Part shown: one piece after another, positions 9,290 to 19,834 of the stretch
Position numbering within the stretch: position 1 is the first letter of the stretch
Layout: each line of letters begins with the position of its first letter
Source: Lachnospiraceae bacterium AM48-27BH
GTDB lineage: Bacteria > Bacillota > Clostridia > Lachnospirales > Lachnospiraceae
Assembly (NCBI GenBank): GCA_003478355.1
Contig: QUFC01000006.1
Span: forward strand, 79,818 to 143,817
Direction of reading: 5' to 3'
Length of the DNA stretch: 64,000 nt
Program-made: the position numbers and the translations under genes
Notes under the pieces: generated by a model
What the model was told of the DNA's origin: nothing
The model's database searches: none
What the model saw: the letters and a program-made list of their open reading frames with translations, nothing else

Positions 9290-10106
9290 AGCGAAAATAA
9301 ACAAAATGATTCTTCTGGTGTTATCGGTCCTTGTCAGCATCGTATTTCTTTTTCCGATTGTTTGGATTGTGTTATCGTCCTTTAAAGGCGGAAATGAAAT
9401 ATTTGCATGGCCGCCAACCTTATTTCCGAAACATTTTTCTTTGGAAAACTATAAAGATGCTTTTGAAAAAGGAAATTTTATTCTTTATTTCAAAAATAGT
9501 GCCATAGTGACCATCTGTTCCACGGCGTTAGCGGCAGTGATCAATTTCATGGCGGGATATGCATTTGCAAAGTATGATTTTAAAGGCAGTAATGTTATAT
9601 TTTTGATTTTTATTTCCACAATCATGCTTCCGCTGGAAGTGTTGATGATTCCGATTTTTCAGACGGTAAAAGCGTTTGGACTTTACAATACGTTAGCGGG
9701 TGTTATCATTCCTCCGGCTGCAACACCGACAGGCGTGTTTCTGGTTCGCCAGTTTTTCCTGTCTGTTCCGGACGAACTGATGGAAGCGTCGAGAATTGAC
9801 GGCGCAAGTGAGTTTCAGATCATGAAAAATGTCATGCTTCCAATTGCAAAGCCAATCATCAGTGTGCTTGTAATTTTTAACTTTATGTGGCGTTGGAATG
9901 ATTATATGTGGCCGCTGATTGTATTGCGTAGTTCCAAATTATATACTGTTCAGTTGGCGTTAAAATCTTTCTCAGGAGAATTTTCTGTGGATTGGAATGG
10001 ATTATTGGCAATGTCGGTTATTACAATGGTTCCTGTTCTGGTGATTTTTTTGATCTTCCAGAAGCAGTTTATTCAGGGAATCGCAACCTCTGGTCTGAAG
10101 GAGTAA
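9282..10106 (+). CDS. Sugar ABC transporter permease (CUT1, MalG-like)
   Basis: 274 residues with six predicted helices and the EAA loop LMEASRIDGASEFQIM near 165-180. It starts inside the end of the first permease gene (ATG overlapping its TAG), with AGGAGG just upstream. Second half of the heterodimeric membrane channel for the locus-1 importer. Confidence 0.9.
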   Translation: MTRAKINKMILLVLSVLVSIVFLFPIVWIVLSSFKGGNEIFAWPPTLFPKHFSLENYKDAFEKGNFILYFKNSAIVTICSTALAAVINFMAGYAFAKYDFKGSNVIFLIFISTIMLPLEVLMIPIFQTVKAFGLYNTLAGVIIPPAATPTGVFLVRQFFLSVPDELMEASRIDGASEFQIMKNVMLPIAKPIISVLVIFNFMWRWNDYMWPLIVLRSSKLYTVQLALKSFSGEFSVDWNGLLAMSVITMVPVLVIFLIFQKQFIQGIATSGLKE

Positions 10107-10109
10107 TGT

Positions 10110-11407
10110 ATGAAAATAGCAGTAACGAAAAAAGGAATGTATCAGGGAATAGAAAAAGAAGAGTATACGATTTTTATGGAATTCCATATGCCAAAGCTCC
10201 AGTTGGGGAAAAGCGGTTTTGTCCTCCGGTTTCAGCGGAGGCTTTTGAAGGAATCAGAGACTGCACCCGTCCCAAAATCCGGCCGTGGATGAAGAATCCT
10301 GAGCCAGATTCTGCGGTGGGAAAAGAGTTCTGTTTTGCAAAAGAATACCTGCATCCGCGTTCAGAAGATAGTCTGCAATTACATATCTGGACTCCGGCAA
10401 AAATGACAGATGAGAAATTGCCGGTGGCCGTCTGGATTCATGGGGGAGGTTTCCAAAAAGGATACGGAACGGAAGTGGAAATCGATGGAGCTGGCTTTTG
10501 CAAACGTGGCGTGATTTTGGTGTCCGTTGAATACCGGATGGCGGCTTTTGGATTTTTATGTCACCCATGGCTGGCCAAAGAACAAGGCGGAATATGTGGC
10601 AATTATGGAATCTGGGATCAGATTGAGGCTTTAAAATGGGTGAAACAGTATATTGCTGATTTTGGTGGCGATCCAGATAAAGTGACAATCATTGGTCAGT
10701 CCGCAGGGGCAATGAGTGTTCAGATTCTGGCTTCTTCTCCGTTAACCACAGGATTATTCCGTGGTGCTGTCATGCAGAGTGGCGGCGGTTATGAGAGCCC
10801 GCTGACCATTGGAACAGTCCAGAATGCTGCAGAAAAAATAGGAGAGCAGTTTGTGGAAGAACTGGGAGTTAAGTCCTTGAAAGAACTGCGGCAGATACCA
10901 GCTGAAACACTATGTCAGGCAGCGGATGCGTTTCAGATGAAATATCAGGGAAAATTGTTATTTACTCCGGTAGTAGATGGTTGGCTTCTTCCGGGAACAC
11001 TGGATGAAATAATAAGAAATAATCAGTATGCGGATATTCCATATCTGGTAGGAAGCAATGCAGACGATATGTGTACAGAAGATCTGGCAAAAGGAATGGA
11101 AAAATTTGCTTCTAAAGCGGAAGAATTAGGAAGAAAACCAGTGTGGGTGTATCGGTTTAAGCAGGTGCCTCCAGCCAATCAGGAAGGAATGTATCAGGGT
11201 TCCTATCACTCTGCGGAATTGTGGTATGTATTTGAAACCTGTGAAAGAGGAAGCAGACCCTTTGGAAAGGCAGATTACCGTTTATCGAAACGTATGGCTG
11301 ATTGCTGGTGTGATTTTGTGACTTTTGGAAATCCAGATCCAGATGGAAACAGGGGGTGGAGTGCTTATAAAAATGAGAAAGATGTTTTTCCGTTTGTAGA
11401 AAAGTAA
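10110..11407 (+). CDS. Type-B carboxylesterase (frameshifted in this sequence)
   Basis: Alpha/beta-hydrolase of the para-nitrobenzyl esterase family. Correct start is 10110 (AAGGAG six bases upstream): MKIAVTKKGMYQGI..., then the frame is lost at the five-T run 10171-10175; one extra T gives EYTIFYGIPYAKAPVGEKRF, the canonical N-terminal motif. Downstream are the oxyanion loop IHGGGF, the nucleophile elbow GQSAG (Ser near residue 196), and a C-terminal His in YHSAELWYVFET. About 433 residues and no signal peptide, so cytoplasmic. Placed between sugar permeases and glycan enzymes it probably removes acyl or methyl esters from imported oligosaccharide. This is inference; a xenobiotic esterase cannot be excluded. 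Confidence 0.85.
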
Positions 11408-11420
11408 AAGGGGAATGAAC

Positions 11421-13936
11421 ATGAAAACAATAGAATATCCTCTTTTTCGAGGACAATATATTAACCGTTTTGTGACGACTGGAACATTTACTCAAATACA
11501 GAAATTTGAACGCGCGACATTGAAGGGCAAGGTAAATGAATGGCTGGATAAAGGATTTGCCATTCATGAGAATCCATGTCGGAAAGAATTTGTGAAGAAA
11601 AGAGATGGAAATATACCAGAGTTGCTGCTGTTAGAAGGGGATGACACTTATGAAGAAATTCAGGTGTTTGGCCAGAGCAGAAAGCCAAGAATGTATTTCC
11701 CATTTGGCAACATTGGATACGACGCTTCATTTTTCTATAAATGTCCTACTTATATCCGGACGTACTGTTATGTAGATTTATGGATGCCGGATCAGGAGGA
11801 CACGGAATTAGAGATTGAGACTTGTGGAGGAGTGACGATCTGGAATAATCATGTTCTGGTTACAGACTATATCCCATTTACCAGAAATCTGGTAAAAAGA
11901 ACAACTGTAACGATTCATCTGGAAAAGGGATGTAATCATCTGGTAGTCTGTCTGGATGACTTGGCAGAGCGGGATACGGATTATTATTTCCGACTGAGGT
12001 ATCAGGCACGCAGATTCCGAAAATGGTGCTTCCGTTGCCAGAAAATTCTGATGCAGGAAAAATAAAACGGTATGAGTCAATTTTGGAAAACCTCTATTTT
12101 ACCAGGGAATCGTATTCAGAAGGAAAGATAAGTCTGTCGATACCTACGGAATTGATAGATCAGAATAACAGTGATGAGTTGCAGGTGTTTTTACCGAGCA
12201 ACAGCGGAGATATTCTTCAGATGCTGGTCACCAGCGGGATGACAGTGAAAGGGGGAATCCATTTCCCATTGCTTCCAGAGGGAAAGGAACTGGCAATTGC
12301 GGATGTTCAGGATATTTTACCTGGATATAAGGATTTTCTGTTCCATATGCAGGATGGTGAAGTGGGAATCAACCGGAATATCGGCTGCCAGATTGTCTGG
12401 AAGAAGTTGCAGCAGAAAGGCAGCGAAAAGATAGAAGAACGCCGGAAGGAATTTCTGGATATCTTGTGTGAATATGGTGCAGATAATATCTACAAAGCAG
12501 CTGCCATGTTCCAGACAGGAACCGATATCCAGAAAGCGGAGCAGATTTTGCTGAAAATGTTGGGTGGTGTCAATGCGCGGGAAGATTGTTCGGATTTTTG
12601 CTTTATTGTGATTTTGTATATTTATAAAAAATTTTATAAAGATCTGTCGGAGACAGCCAGAAAAGAGATTGAAAAAGCGGCAGTCAACTATCGATACTGG
12701 ATTGATGAACCTGGCGATGATGTGATGTGGTTTTTCAGTGAAAATCATGCGTTACTGTTCCACATCTGTCAGTATTTAGCGGGAAGTTATTTCCCGAAAC
12801 AGGTATTTACCAACAGTGGACGGATTGGCCAAGAGGTAAAACAACATGGAGAAGAACTGTTAAATGAATGGTTTGATGCTTTCTTTGAAGAGTTTGTGAC
12901 CGAGTGGAATTCCAATGCGTATATTCCGATTGATGTACATGGATTTGGATTCCTTTATAATCTGACAGATAAGGATACTCCACTACATGAAAAAGCGAAA
13001 AAAGCATTGGATATGGTGGCGTACAGCATTACTATGAATGCCCATAAAGGGGTTGTCATGACAAGCTTTGGAAGAACTTATGAGAAAGAATTAAAGGGAA
13101 ATGATAACACCGGAATCACAACATTATTATACATTCTTTATAATGCAGGTCATCTGAACTGTGACGGTGCAGGCAGTATCGCGTTAGCGGTAAGTGATTA
13201 TACAGCACCGGAGGAATACCGGGAGAATATCAATCCGAAAGAGAATATGATTTTTATGAATACACAGGGATATGAGAGACATGTAAACCTGTATTTATAT
13301 AAAAATCAGGATGTGGTATTGTCAACAGCAGTTCAGTACAAACCATTTAAGAAAGGATATCAGGAGCATATCGTACAGGCAGCCATTGATTCTACGGCAC
13401 AGGCGTTTGTCAATCATCCGGGAGAGGTTCAGCCGTATGGAACAGGACGTCCTAATTTCTGGGCTGGAAATGGGGAGCTGCCGCTGGCTGTTCAGGATAA
13501 AGACCTGGCAGTGATGGTTTACCGTATTTCTAAGGAGAACCGGATTGATTTTACCCATGCATATATGCCGCTTGGTGAATTTGAAGCCTATATCTTGGAG
13601 TCAGATCTTGCGGCAGCAGAAAAAGATGAGGCATATATCGGAGTAAAGGCTTTGAATGGCTGTCAATTGGTAGAAAAAGGAGTTACTGCATATCGGGAAT
13701 TGGTAAGTGAAGGACGGAATAATGTCTGGGTGATTTGTGTAGGCACAAAATCAGAATATCGTGATTTGAAGAAATTTGTCGCGCATTTAAAAAATATTAC
13801 AATTCAGGATGATGGAGACCATGTGGCAGTAACCGATGGGGCAAGGGTTCTGGATGTGAATATCGATGGAACTTTTACGGTAAATGGAGAAGAAACGGTT
13901 CACTATCCGCTTGATTGGAAAGGTGTAAAAAGATAG
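11421..13936 (+). CDS. Large unrecognised cytoplasmic protein of a glycan locus (frameshifted)
   Basis: Not recognised. Read across one break it is about 839 residues without signal peptide or membrane helix. The frame changes at GG 12005-12006; one more G joins ...YYFRLRYQ to GTQIPKMVLPLPENSD. The N-terminal ~200 residues look beta-rich (WNNHVLVTDYIPF, TTVTIHLEKGCNHLVVCLDD), as in a carbohydrate-binding or sandwich domain. The middle (about 380-620) is helical with aromatic and acidic motifs (WFFSENHALLFH; WNSNAYIPIDVHGFGF) resembling alpha/alpha-toroid glycosidases or lyases. The C-terminal ~200 residues return to beta strands. Start 11421 is preferred over 11415 because AAGGGGA abuts the latter. 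Its place between an esterase and GH105 suggests a glycan lyase or glycosidase. Confidence 0.6.
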
Positions 13937-13946
13937 GGGGCAGAAC

Positions 13947-15023
13947 ATGAATAGGGAGAATTATGAGACTGTTTTAAGACGGGTTTCTGACCGGATGATG
14001 AACATGAAGCAGGATGGAATTCAGGAAAAATATCCGATTAGTCTGCTGGATATGGAGGCATGGGAATGGCCTCAGGGAGTTGGTCTGTACGGATTGTTCC
14101 GGTATTATAAGACTTCAAAAGATGAAGATATTTTAAAATTTCTGATTCGTTGGTATGATGACAGAATCGCAGAGGGACTTCCAGAGCATAATGTTAATAC
14201 AACGGCTCCGATGCTTACGCTTCTGTGTCTTTATGAGGAGACTGGAAAGGATGGGTATTTAAAGGAAATCAAGGATTGGGCCCGTTGGATCATGGAAGAT
14301 GGAGGATTAATCCGGACAGGTGACGGACTGTTTCAGCATATGATCACGGGAGATCCCAATGCAGATGAGATTCTGATTGATACGTTATTTATGACGGTCT
14401 TATTCTTGGCTAAAGCAGGGGTCCTATTAAAGCGTCAGGACTATATTGATGAAGCGAATTTCCAGATTCTGCAGCACATAAAATATCTTTTGAATAAACA
14501 GGAGGGTCTGTTTTATCACGGATTTAATTTTAAACGAAATGATAATTATGGAGAAGTTCTGTGGGGCAGAGGAAATTGCTGGTATACCATTGTATTGATG
14601 GATTATCTGGAGACGATTCCAGTTGATGAGAGTTTGAAACGGTATTTCCTGTCGGTTTATAGAAATCAGGTGGCGGCGCTGAAAAAGTATGCGGATAAAG
14701 AAACCGGTTTATGGCATACGGTGATCAATGATGCGGATACTTATCTGGAATTATCGGCTAGTTCGGGATTTTTGGCAGGTATCATGCATGGAATCCGTAG
14801 CGGATATTTGAAAATGGAAGAATATCAGGTGGTTGTTGATAAGGCATTGGGAAATTTAGATTCATACATTGATGCTGATGGAACGGTTCTTCAGGTTTCT
14901 TATGGAACACCGATTGGATTGGATGAGGACTTTTATAAAAATATTCCATGTTATCCGATGACATATGGTCAGGCGATGATGATTCTGGCATTGCAGGAAG
15001 CAATGATTTATCAGTCCAAGTAA
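13947..15023 (+). CDS. GH105 unsaturated uronyl hydrolase (YteR/YesR-like)
   Basis: 358 residues, the family's usual size, forming an alpha/alpha barrel. Signature motifs are WPQGVGLYGL near 32-41, the catalytic Asp at 145 in DTLFMTVLF, WGRGNCWY near 210, and ELSASSGF near 270. GH105 enzymes hydrate the 4,5-unsaturated uronic acid left by polysaccharide lyases (rhamnogalacturonan, ulvan and similar), releasing it from the neighbouring sugar. No signal peptide, so it acts on imported disaccharides. Last gene of locus 1, followed by a terminator. No classical secreted lyase is visible here, so unsaturated substrate must come from another organism, another locus, or the unknown protein just upstream. 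Confidence 0.9.
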   Translation: MNRENYETVLRRVSDRMMNMKQDGIQEKYPISLLDMEAWEWPQGVGLYGLFRYYKTSKDEDILKFLIRWYDDRIAEGLPEHNVNTTAPMLTLLCLYEETGKDGYLKEIKDWARWIMEDGGLIRTGDGLFQHMITGDPNADEILIDTLFMTVLFLAKAGVLLKRQDYIDEANFQILQHIKYLLNKQEGLFYHGFNFKRNDNYGEVLWGRGNCWYTIVLMDYLETIPVDESLKRYFLSVYRNQVAALKKYADKETGLWHTVINDADTYLELSASSGFLAGIMHGIRSGYLKMEEYQVVVDKALGNLDSYIDADGTVLQVSYGTPIGLDEDFYKNIPCYPMTYGQAMMILALQEAMIYQSK

Positions 15024-15046
15024 TCAAAATTAAGAGAAGATAAGAT

Positions 15047-15107
15047 ACAGGCGTTCGTTTGGAGGCATGAGCAGTCAGTGCCAGAAAAATGAACGCTTGT
15101 GTTTTGT
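15047..15107 (+). terminator. Terminator of carbohydrate locus 1
   Basis: ACAGGCGTTC (15047-15056) pairs with GAACGCTTGT (15091-15100) with one G-U pair; inner GGCA/TGCC pairing extends the structure and TTTTGTT follows. Confidence 0.75.
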
Positions 15108-15195
15108 TCTCATAGAATATTAAAATGTTTTGTGATATACTAAAAATGATTGATTCAAGTTGAATTTTCAGAAAGAAAGGAAGACCATTTGATTT

Positions 15196-15951
15196 ATGAA
15201 AAAGATGATTTCCTGGAATGTTAATGGGCTTCGGGCCTGTGTAGGCAAGGGGTTTTTAGATTATTTTAAGGAGATGGATGCGGATATTTTCTGTATCCAG
15301 GAGAGCAAGCTTCAGGAGGGCCAGATCGAGCTGGACTTAGAGGGTTATCACCAGTATTGGAATTATGCCAAGAAAAAGGGCTATTCCGGTACGGCATTAT
15401 TTACTAAGGAAGAGCCGGTTTCCGTTGCTTATGGCATCGGGATCGAGGAGCATGATCAGGAGGGACGTGTGATCACGGCGGAATTTGCGGATTATTACGT
15501 GGTGACCTGCTATACGCCTAATTCCCAGAGTGAGCTGGCGAGACTTTCCTACCGGATGACGTGGGAGGACGCATTTTTAGCCTATTTAAAGGGATTGGAG
15601 CAGAAAAAGCCTGTGATCTTCTGTGGAGACTTAAACGTGGCCCATGAGGAGATCGACCTGAAAAATCCGAAAACCAACCGCAACAATGCCGGTTTTACAG
15701 ATCAGGAGCGGCAGAAATTTACGGATCTTTTAGCGGCTGGATTTATTGACACATACCGTTATTTTTACCCGGATACGGAAGGGGTATATTCCTGGTGGTC
15801 TTACCGGTTTAAGGCCAGAGAGAAAAACGCCGGCTGGCGTATCGACTATTTTTGTGTATCAGAGTGTCTGAAGGAGCGTCTGGTCAGCGCATCCATTCAT
15901 ACCGAGGTGACGGGCTCTGATCACTGTCCTGTGGAGCTGGTGATCTCATGA
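15196..15951 (+). CDS. exoA: Exodeoxyribonuclease III (AP endonuclease)
   Basis: 251 residues matching the Xth/ExoA class of the endonuclease-exonuclease-phosphatase superfamily. Visible active-site motifs: SWNVNGLRA near 6-14, IQESKLQ with the metal-binding Glu near 36, [13 protein letters not shown] near 146-158, and [11 protein letters not shown] at the C-terminus. It cuts DNA at abasic sites and has 3'-5' exonuclease activity in base-excision repair. A TATACT -10-like box at 15136-15141 lies upstream. It overlaps the ABC-F gene by 4 bases, so the two are co-translated. Confidence 0.95.
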   Translation: MKKMISWNVNGLRACVGKGFLDYFKEMDADIFCIQESKLQEGQIELDLEGYHQYWNYAKKKGYSGTALFTKEEPVSVAYGIGIEEHDQEGRVITAEFADYYVVTCYTPNSQSELARLSYRMTWEDAFLAYLKGLEQKKPVIFCGDLNVAHEEIDLKNPKTNRNNAGFTDQERQKFTDLLAAGFIDTYRYFYPDTEGVYSWWSYRFKAREKNAGWRIDYFCVSECLKERLVSASIHTEVTGSDHCPVELVIS

Positions 15952-17795
15952 ATTTAGTGACCATTGAACATCTGACCAAATCTTATACGGAACGGTTGAT
16001 CTTTGACGATACAGATTTCTCCATCAATGAAGGGGAGAAGATCGGTCTGATCGGCATCAATGGAACCGGCAAATCTACTTTATTAAAAATCGTGGCCGGT
16101 TTAGAGGAGCCGGACAAGGGAACTGTGGTGCGAGGAAGAAACCTGGATATGCGTTATCTGCCGCAGAACCCGAAATTTACGGAGGGTGATACCATCATCG
16201 AGAGCATTCTCCGGGACAATGAAGGCCATCCCCACATCTGGGATATGGAGAGTCAGGCGAAGACCATGCTGACAAAGGTCGGCATCTATGATTTTGACGC
16301 CAAGGTAGAGACCTTGTCAGGCGGACAGCGGAAGCGGGTGGCGCTTGTCAGTACGCTGATGGCGGACACGGATCTGTTGATCCTGGACGAGCCAACCAAC
16401 CATTTAGACAGTGATATGGCAGACTGGCTGGAAGATCATCTGAAGAAATTCCGCGGCGCGATCCTGATGATCACCCATGACCGTTATTTCCTGGACAGTG
16501 TGGCAAACCGGATCGTAGAACTTGATAAGGGCAAATTTTACAGCTATCAGACCAATTATGAGGGGTATCTGGAGATGCGTGCTGAGCGTCTGGACATGGC
16601 TCAGGCATCAGAGCGGAAACGTCAGTCTATTTTACGGGTGGAGTTAGAGTGGGTGAAGCGTGGCGCAAGAGCCCGTTCTACCAAGCAGAAAGCCCATATC
16701 CAGCGATACGAGGCTCTGCGTGACCAGAAAGGCCCGGAGCTTGACCAGAGTATGGAGCTGGAGTCTATTTCCAGCAGACTGGGACGGACGACTGTGGAGC
16801 TGGATCATCTGTGTAAGGCATATGGAGATAAGACCTTAATAAAAGATTTTACCTACATTTTTCTAAAAAATGACCGGGTTGGAATCATCGGTCCCAATGG
16901 CAGCGGCAAGTCCACGCTGATGAAGATGATCGCTGGATGGGTACAGCCGGACAGCGGAACCATCGAGATCGGCCAGACCGTGAAAATGGGCTATTTCTCC
17001 CAGGAAAATGAAGCCATGGATGAGAGCCTGAAGGTGATCGATTACATCAAAAATGTGGCAGAGTATGTACAAACGAAGGATGGAAGTGTCAGTGCCTCCA
17101 TGATGCTGGAGCGTTTCTTATTCCCATCCAGCGTCCAGTACACCACCATTGACCGTTTATCTGGCGGTGAGAAGCGGAGACTGTATCTGCTGCGGATCCT
17201 GATGGATGCGCCAAATGTACTGCTTTTAGACGAGCCTACCAATGACCTGGATATCCGCACCTTAACGATTCTGGAGGACTACCTGGATTCCTTCCAGGGC
17301 ATTGTGATCACCGTATCCCATGACCGGTATTTCCTGGATCGTATCGTGCGGAGGATCTTTGCTTTCGAGGGCAACGGCAAGATCACCCAGTATGAGGGCG
17401 GTTTCACCGATTATCAGGCGGCGGTGCTGCGGAAAGAGGTAGAGGCTGAGGCGATGGAAGCTGGGAATCCGAAGGCAGGCGTCAAATCAGATAAATCAAA
17501 GGATGAAAAATCCGAGGAGGACTCCAAATTATCCAAAAAGACCTGGAACGGCGGCCCCAAAAAGCTGCGTTTTACCTACCAGGAGCAGAAGGACTGGGAT
17601 GTGATCGAGAGCCAGATCGAGAAGCTGGAAGAAGAGATCGCAGATCTGGACGTCCAGATGGAGAAAGCTGCCAGCGATTTTGTGAAACTGAAAGAACTGA
17701 TGGATCGCAAGGCACAGGCTGAAAGCGAGCTGGATGCCAAGATGGAGCGGTGGATGTATCTGAATGATCTGGCGGAGAAGATTGAAAGGCAGTAG
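15948..17795 (+). CDS. ABC-F family ATPase (Uup/YdiF-like)
   Basis: 615 residues with two ABC domains and no membrane segment. Domain 1 has Walker [10 protein letters not shown] near 36-44, signature LSGGQRKR and Walker [13 protein letters not shown]. Domain 2 has GPNGSGKST near 314, LSGGEKRR and [11 protein letters not shown]. Between them is the ABC_tran_Xtn linker rich in Arg/Lys ([15 protein letters not shown]). The C-terminal ~100 residues form a charged coiled coil typical of Uup-type proteins. ABC-F proteins act on ribosomes, resolving stalled translation; some give antibiotic resistance. The Uup-like architecture suggests housekeeping. Confidence 0.92.
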   Translation: MNLVTIEHLTKSYTERLIFDDTDFSINEGEKIGLIGINGTGKSTLLKIVAGLEEPDKGTVVRGRNLDMRYLPQNPKFTEGDTIIESILRDNEGHPHIWDMESQAKTMLTKVGIYDFDAKVETLSGGQRKRVALVSTLMADTDLLILDEPTNHLDSDMADWLEDHLKKFRGAILMITHDRYFLDSVANRIVELDKGKFYSYQTNYEGYLEMRAERLDMAQASERKRQSILRVELEWVKRGARARSTKQKAHIQRYEALRDQKGPELDQSMELESISSRLGRTTVELDHLCKAYGDKTLIKDFTYIFLKNDRVGIIGPNGSGKSTLMKMIAGWVQPDSGTIEIGQTVKMGYFSQENEAMDESLKVIDYIKNVAEYVQTKDGSVSASMMLERFLFPSSVQYTTIDRLSGGEKRRLYLLRILMDAPNVLLLDEPTNDLDIRTLTILEDYLDSFQGIVITVSHDRYFLDRIVRRIFAFEGNGKITQYEGGFTDYQAAVLRKEVEAEAMEAGNPKAGVKSDKSKDEKSEEDSKLSKKTWNGGPKKLRFTYQEQKDWDVIESQIEKLEEEIADLDVQMEKAASDFVKLKELMDRKAQAESELDAKMERWMYLNDLAEKIERQ

Positions 17796-17851
17796 ATGAA
17801 GAAACGTGTGAAAATAGGTATCAAAAATAAAGCAGATATGGGAGAGCAGGG

Positions 17852-19834
17852 TTGAAGCAGTTTAGAGTGGTGGCAGAAACAGACAGAAATTACCCGATGG
17901 GGCTTACGATTGATGGAAAGAGGATTCATGTGTCGGTGAAATGGCCGGGTAGTGCCTGCAGTCTGGTGTTGACGGAGGAGCAGGGGGAGACGGCTGTATT
18001 TGAGATGGCTCAGGAGCTTCGGCAGGGGGATGTGTGGAACCTGACATTGGAGACAGACCGGCAGATCAAAGGCTGTTTTGTTTATGGCTTTCAGACAGAA
18101 CAGGGATGGCTTTTGGACCCTTATGGAAGAGTGTTTCGTGGACGGGAACTCTGGGGAGCGGAGACCGGTTCAGGGGTGGACTTAGAGACAGATTCGAGGA
18201 CATTTCCGGAGACAGGTTTTAAGAGAAAGCTGGAGACAGTTGCTGGACAGACCGTGTTTGAATGGGGAGAGGACAAGCGTCCTCAGATCCCCTATGAGGA
18301 TTGTGTGATCTATAAGGCCCATGTCCGTGGTTTCACGAAGCATCCAAGTTCTCATGTCCGTGACAGAGGGACATTCCGGGCGGTGATGGAGAAAATTCCA
18401 TATATGAAGGAACTGGGTGTGACGACCTTGGAACTGATGCCGGTGATGGAATTTAACGAGGTGCGGGAAGAGACGGAAGTGCATATGGTGAAGTTACCTG
18501 TGGATAACCAGCCGCCTAAATTAAATTACTGGGGATACGGCGACAGCTTTTTATTTGCTCCCAAGGCTTCTTATAGCTCCGGCAAACGGAAACACCCGGC
18601 GACAGAACTGAAAACTCTCGTCAGAGAACTTCATAAAAACAACATGGAGTTAGTTCTGGAGCTGTACGTCAGCGGAAAAGAAGATCCGTCCATGGTGCTG
18701 GATGCTGTCCGTTACTGGGCGAGAGAATACCACATTGACGGCATTCACCTGGTAGGCGATGCACCGTTAAATCTGATCGGGCAGGACCCGTATTTAAGCC
18801 GCCTGAAGCTGTGGGCAGAATACTGGAATGGGGTGGACGAGGGAAGCCACCGTCATCTGGGCTGGTACAATGATGGCTTTTTAAGAGATATGCGTCAGGT
18901 ATTAAAGGGGGATGACGGAGGCTTAAACCGTCTGGCTTACCGGGCCAAGTTGAATCTGGAAAAAAGCGCTGTGATCAACTACATGGCGGGGACCAATGGT
19001 TTTACGCTGGCAGATATGGTTTCTTATAATGAAAAGCACAATGAAGCCAATGGCGAGCGTGGAAAAGACGGTCCGGAGGAAAATGACAGCTGGAACTGTG
19101 GCGCAGAAGGGCCGACCAAGAAAAGAAAAGTGCTGGAGCTTCGCAAAAAGCAGATGAAAAATGCGGTGCTGATGCTGTTTTTCAGTCAGGGAACGCCCAT
19201 GCTTCTGGCTGGTGATGAATTTGGCAATTCCCAGTCCGGCAATAACAATCCTTATTGTCAGGATAATGAGATCACATGGCTGAACTGGAACCAGCAGAAG
19301 AGCAATGCGGAATTTTACCAGTTTGTAAAAGCGACCATTGCCTTCCGCAAGGCACATCCGGTTTTTCATCAGGTCAAACCGCTTCTTGGTATGGACAGTT
19401 TAGGCTGTGGACAGCCGGACATCTCCTGTCATGGGATGAAAGCATGGCAGCCGGATTTTTCTGATTCCTGTCATCAGCTTTCCATCATGTATTGCGGAGA
19501 GTACGGACACAAGAAAGACGGAACCAGAGACGAGGATTTCCTGCTGATCTACAATATGCACTGGGAGCCGCATTCGTTTGCCCTGCCTAAGCTGCCGAAG
19601 GGACGCCGTTGGCATCTGGTGGTGGACACCGGGCGGAAGGAATCAGAGAATTTCTGGGAGAATGGAAATGAACCAATGTTAGAAGAGCAGAGGACCTATG
19701 AGGCGGAGCCGCGTTCTATCGTAGTTCTTATGGGGAAGACGCACCCGGAGTTGGAAGAAGAGTTAAAAACGAGAAAAACACGGCGGGAAAGACATAAAAA
19801 CAGAGTATCAACAACGAAAGGACAGACACCATGA
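17852..19834 (+). CDS. GlgX/isoamylase-like GH13 protein with degenerate active site
   Basis: 660 residues with the layout of glycogen debranching enzymes: N-terminal beta domain, then a TIM barrel with family motifs YKAHVRGFT near 150 and LMPVMEFNE near 194, and the strongly conserved VSYNEKHNEANGE (about 390-402) and LAGDEFGNSQ. Key catalytic positions are changed: in IDGIHLVGD (about 295-303) Val301 replaces the nucleophile Asp of GFRFD, His299 replaces the Arg, and in INYMAGTNGFTL (375-386) Thr-Asn replaces the His-Asp pair. The general-acid Glu (Glu323 in WAEYW) remains. It probably cannot hydrolyse glucan by the normal mechanism and may bind it. TTG start inferred from GGGAG eight bases upstream. 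No frameshift is evident. Confidence 0.8.
   Translation: MKQFRVVAETDRNYPMGLTIDGKRIHVSVKWPGSACSLVLTEEQGETAVFEMAQELRQGDVWNLTLETDRQIKGCFVYGFQTEQGWLLDPYGRVFRGRELWGAETGSGVDLETDSRTFPETGFKRKLETVAGQTVFEWGEDKRPQIPYEDCVIYKAHVRGFTKHPSSHVRDRGTFRAVMEKIPYMKELGVTTLELMPVMEFNEVREETEVHMVKLPVDNQPPKLNYWGYGDSFLFAPKASYSSGKRKHPATELKTLVRELHKNNMELVLELYVSGKEDPSMVLDAVRYWAREYHIDGIHLVGDAPLNLIGQDPYLSRLKLWAEYWNGVDEGSHRHLGWYNDGFLRDMRQVLKGDDGGLNRLAYRAKLNLEKSAVINYMAGTNGFTLADMVSYNEKHNEANGERGKDGPEENDSWNCGAEGPTKKRKVLELRKKQMKNAVLMLFFSQGTPMLLAGDEFGNSQSGNNNPYCQDNEITWLNWNQQKSNAEFYQFVKATIAFRKAHPVFHQVKPLLGMDSLGCGQPDISCHGMKAWQPDFSDSCHQLSIMYCGEYGHKKDGTRDEDFLLIYNMHWEPHSFALPKLPKGRRWHLVVDTGRKESENFWENGNEPMLEEQRTYEAEPRSIVVLMGKTHPELEEELKTRKTRRERHKNRVSTTKGQTP

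Noticed and set aside
3545..13936. Carbohydrate locus 1 as a genuinely decaying pseudogene cluster
   Set aside because: Every break is a single-base homopolymer change, and the same kind of break hits core genes elsewhere in the window; reading frames are otherwise intact.
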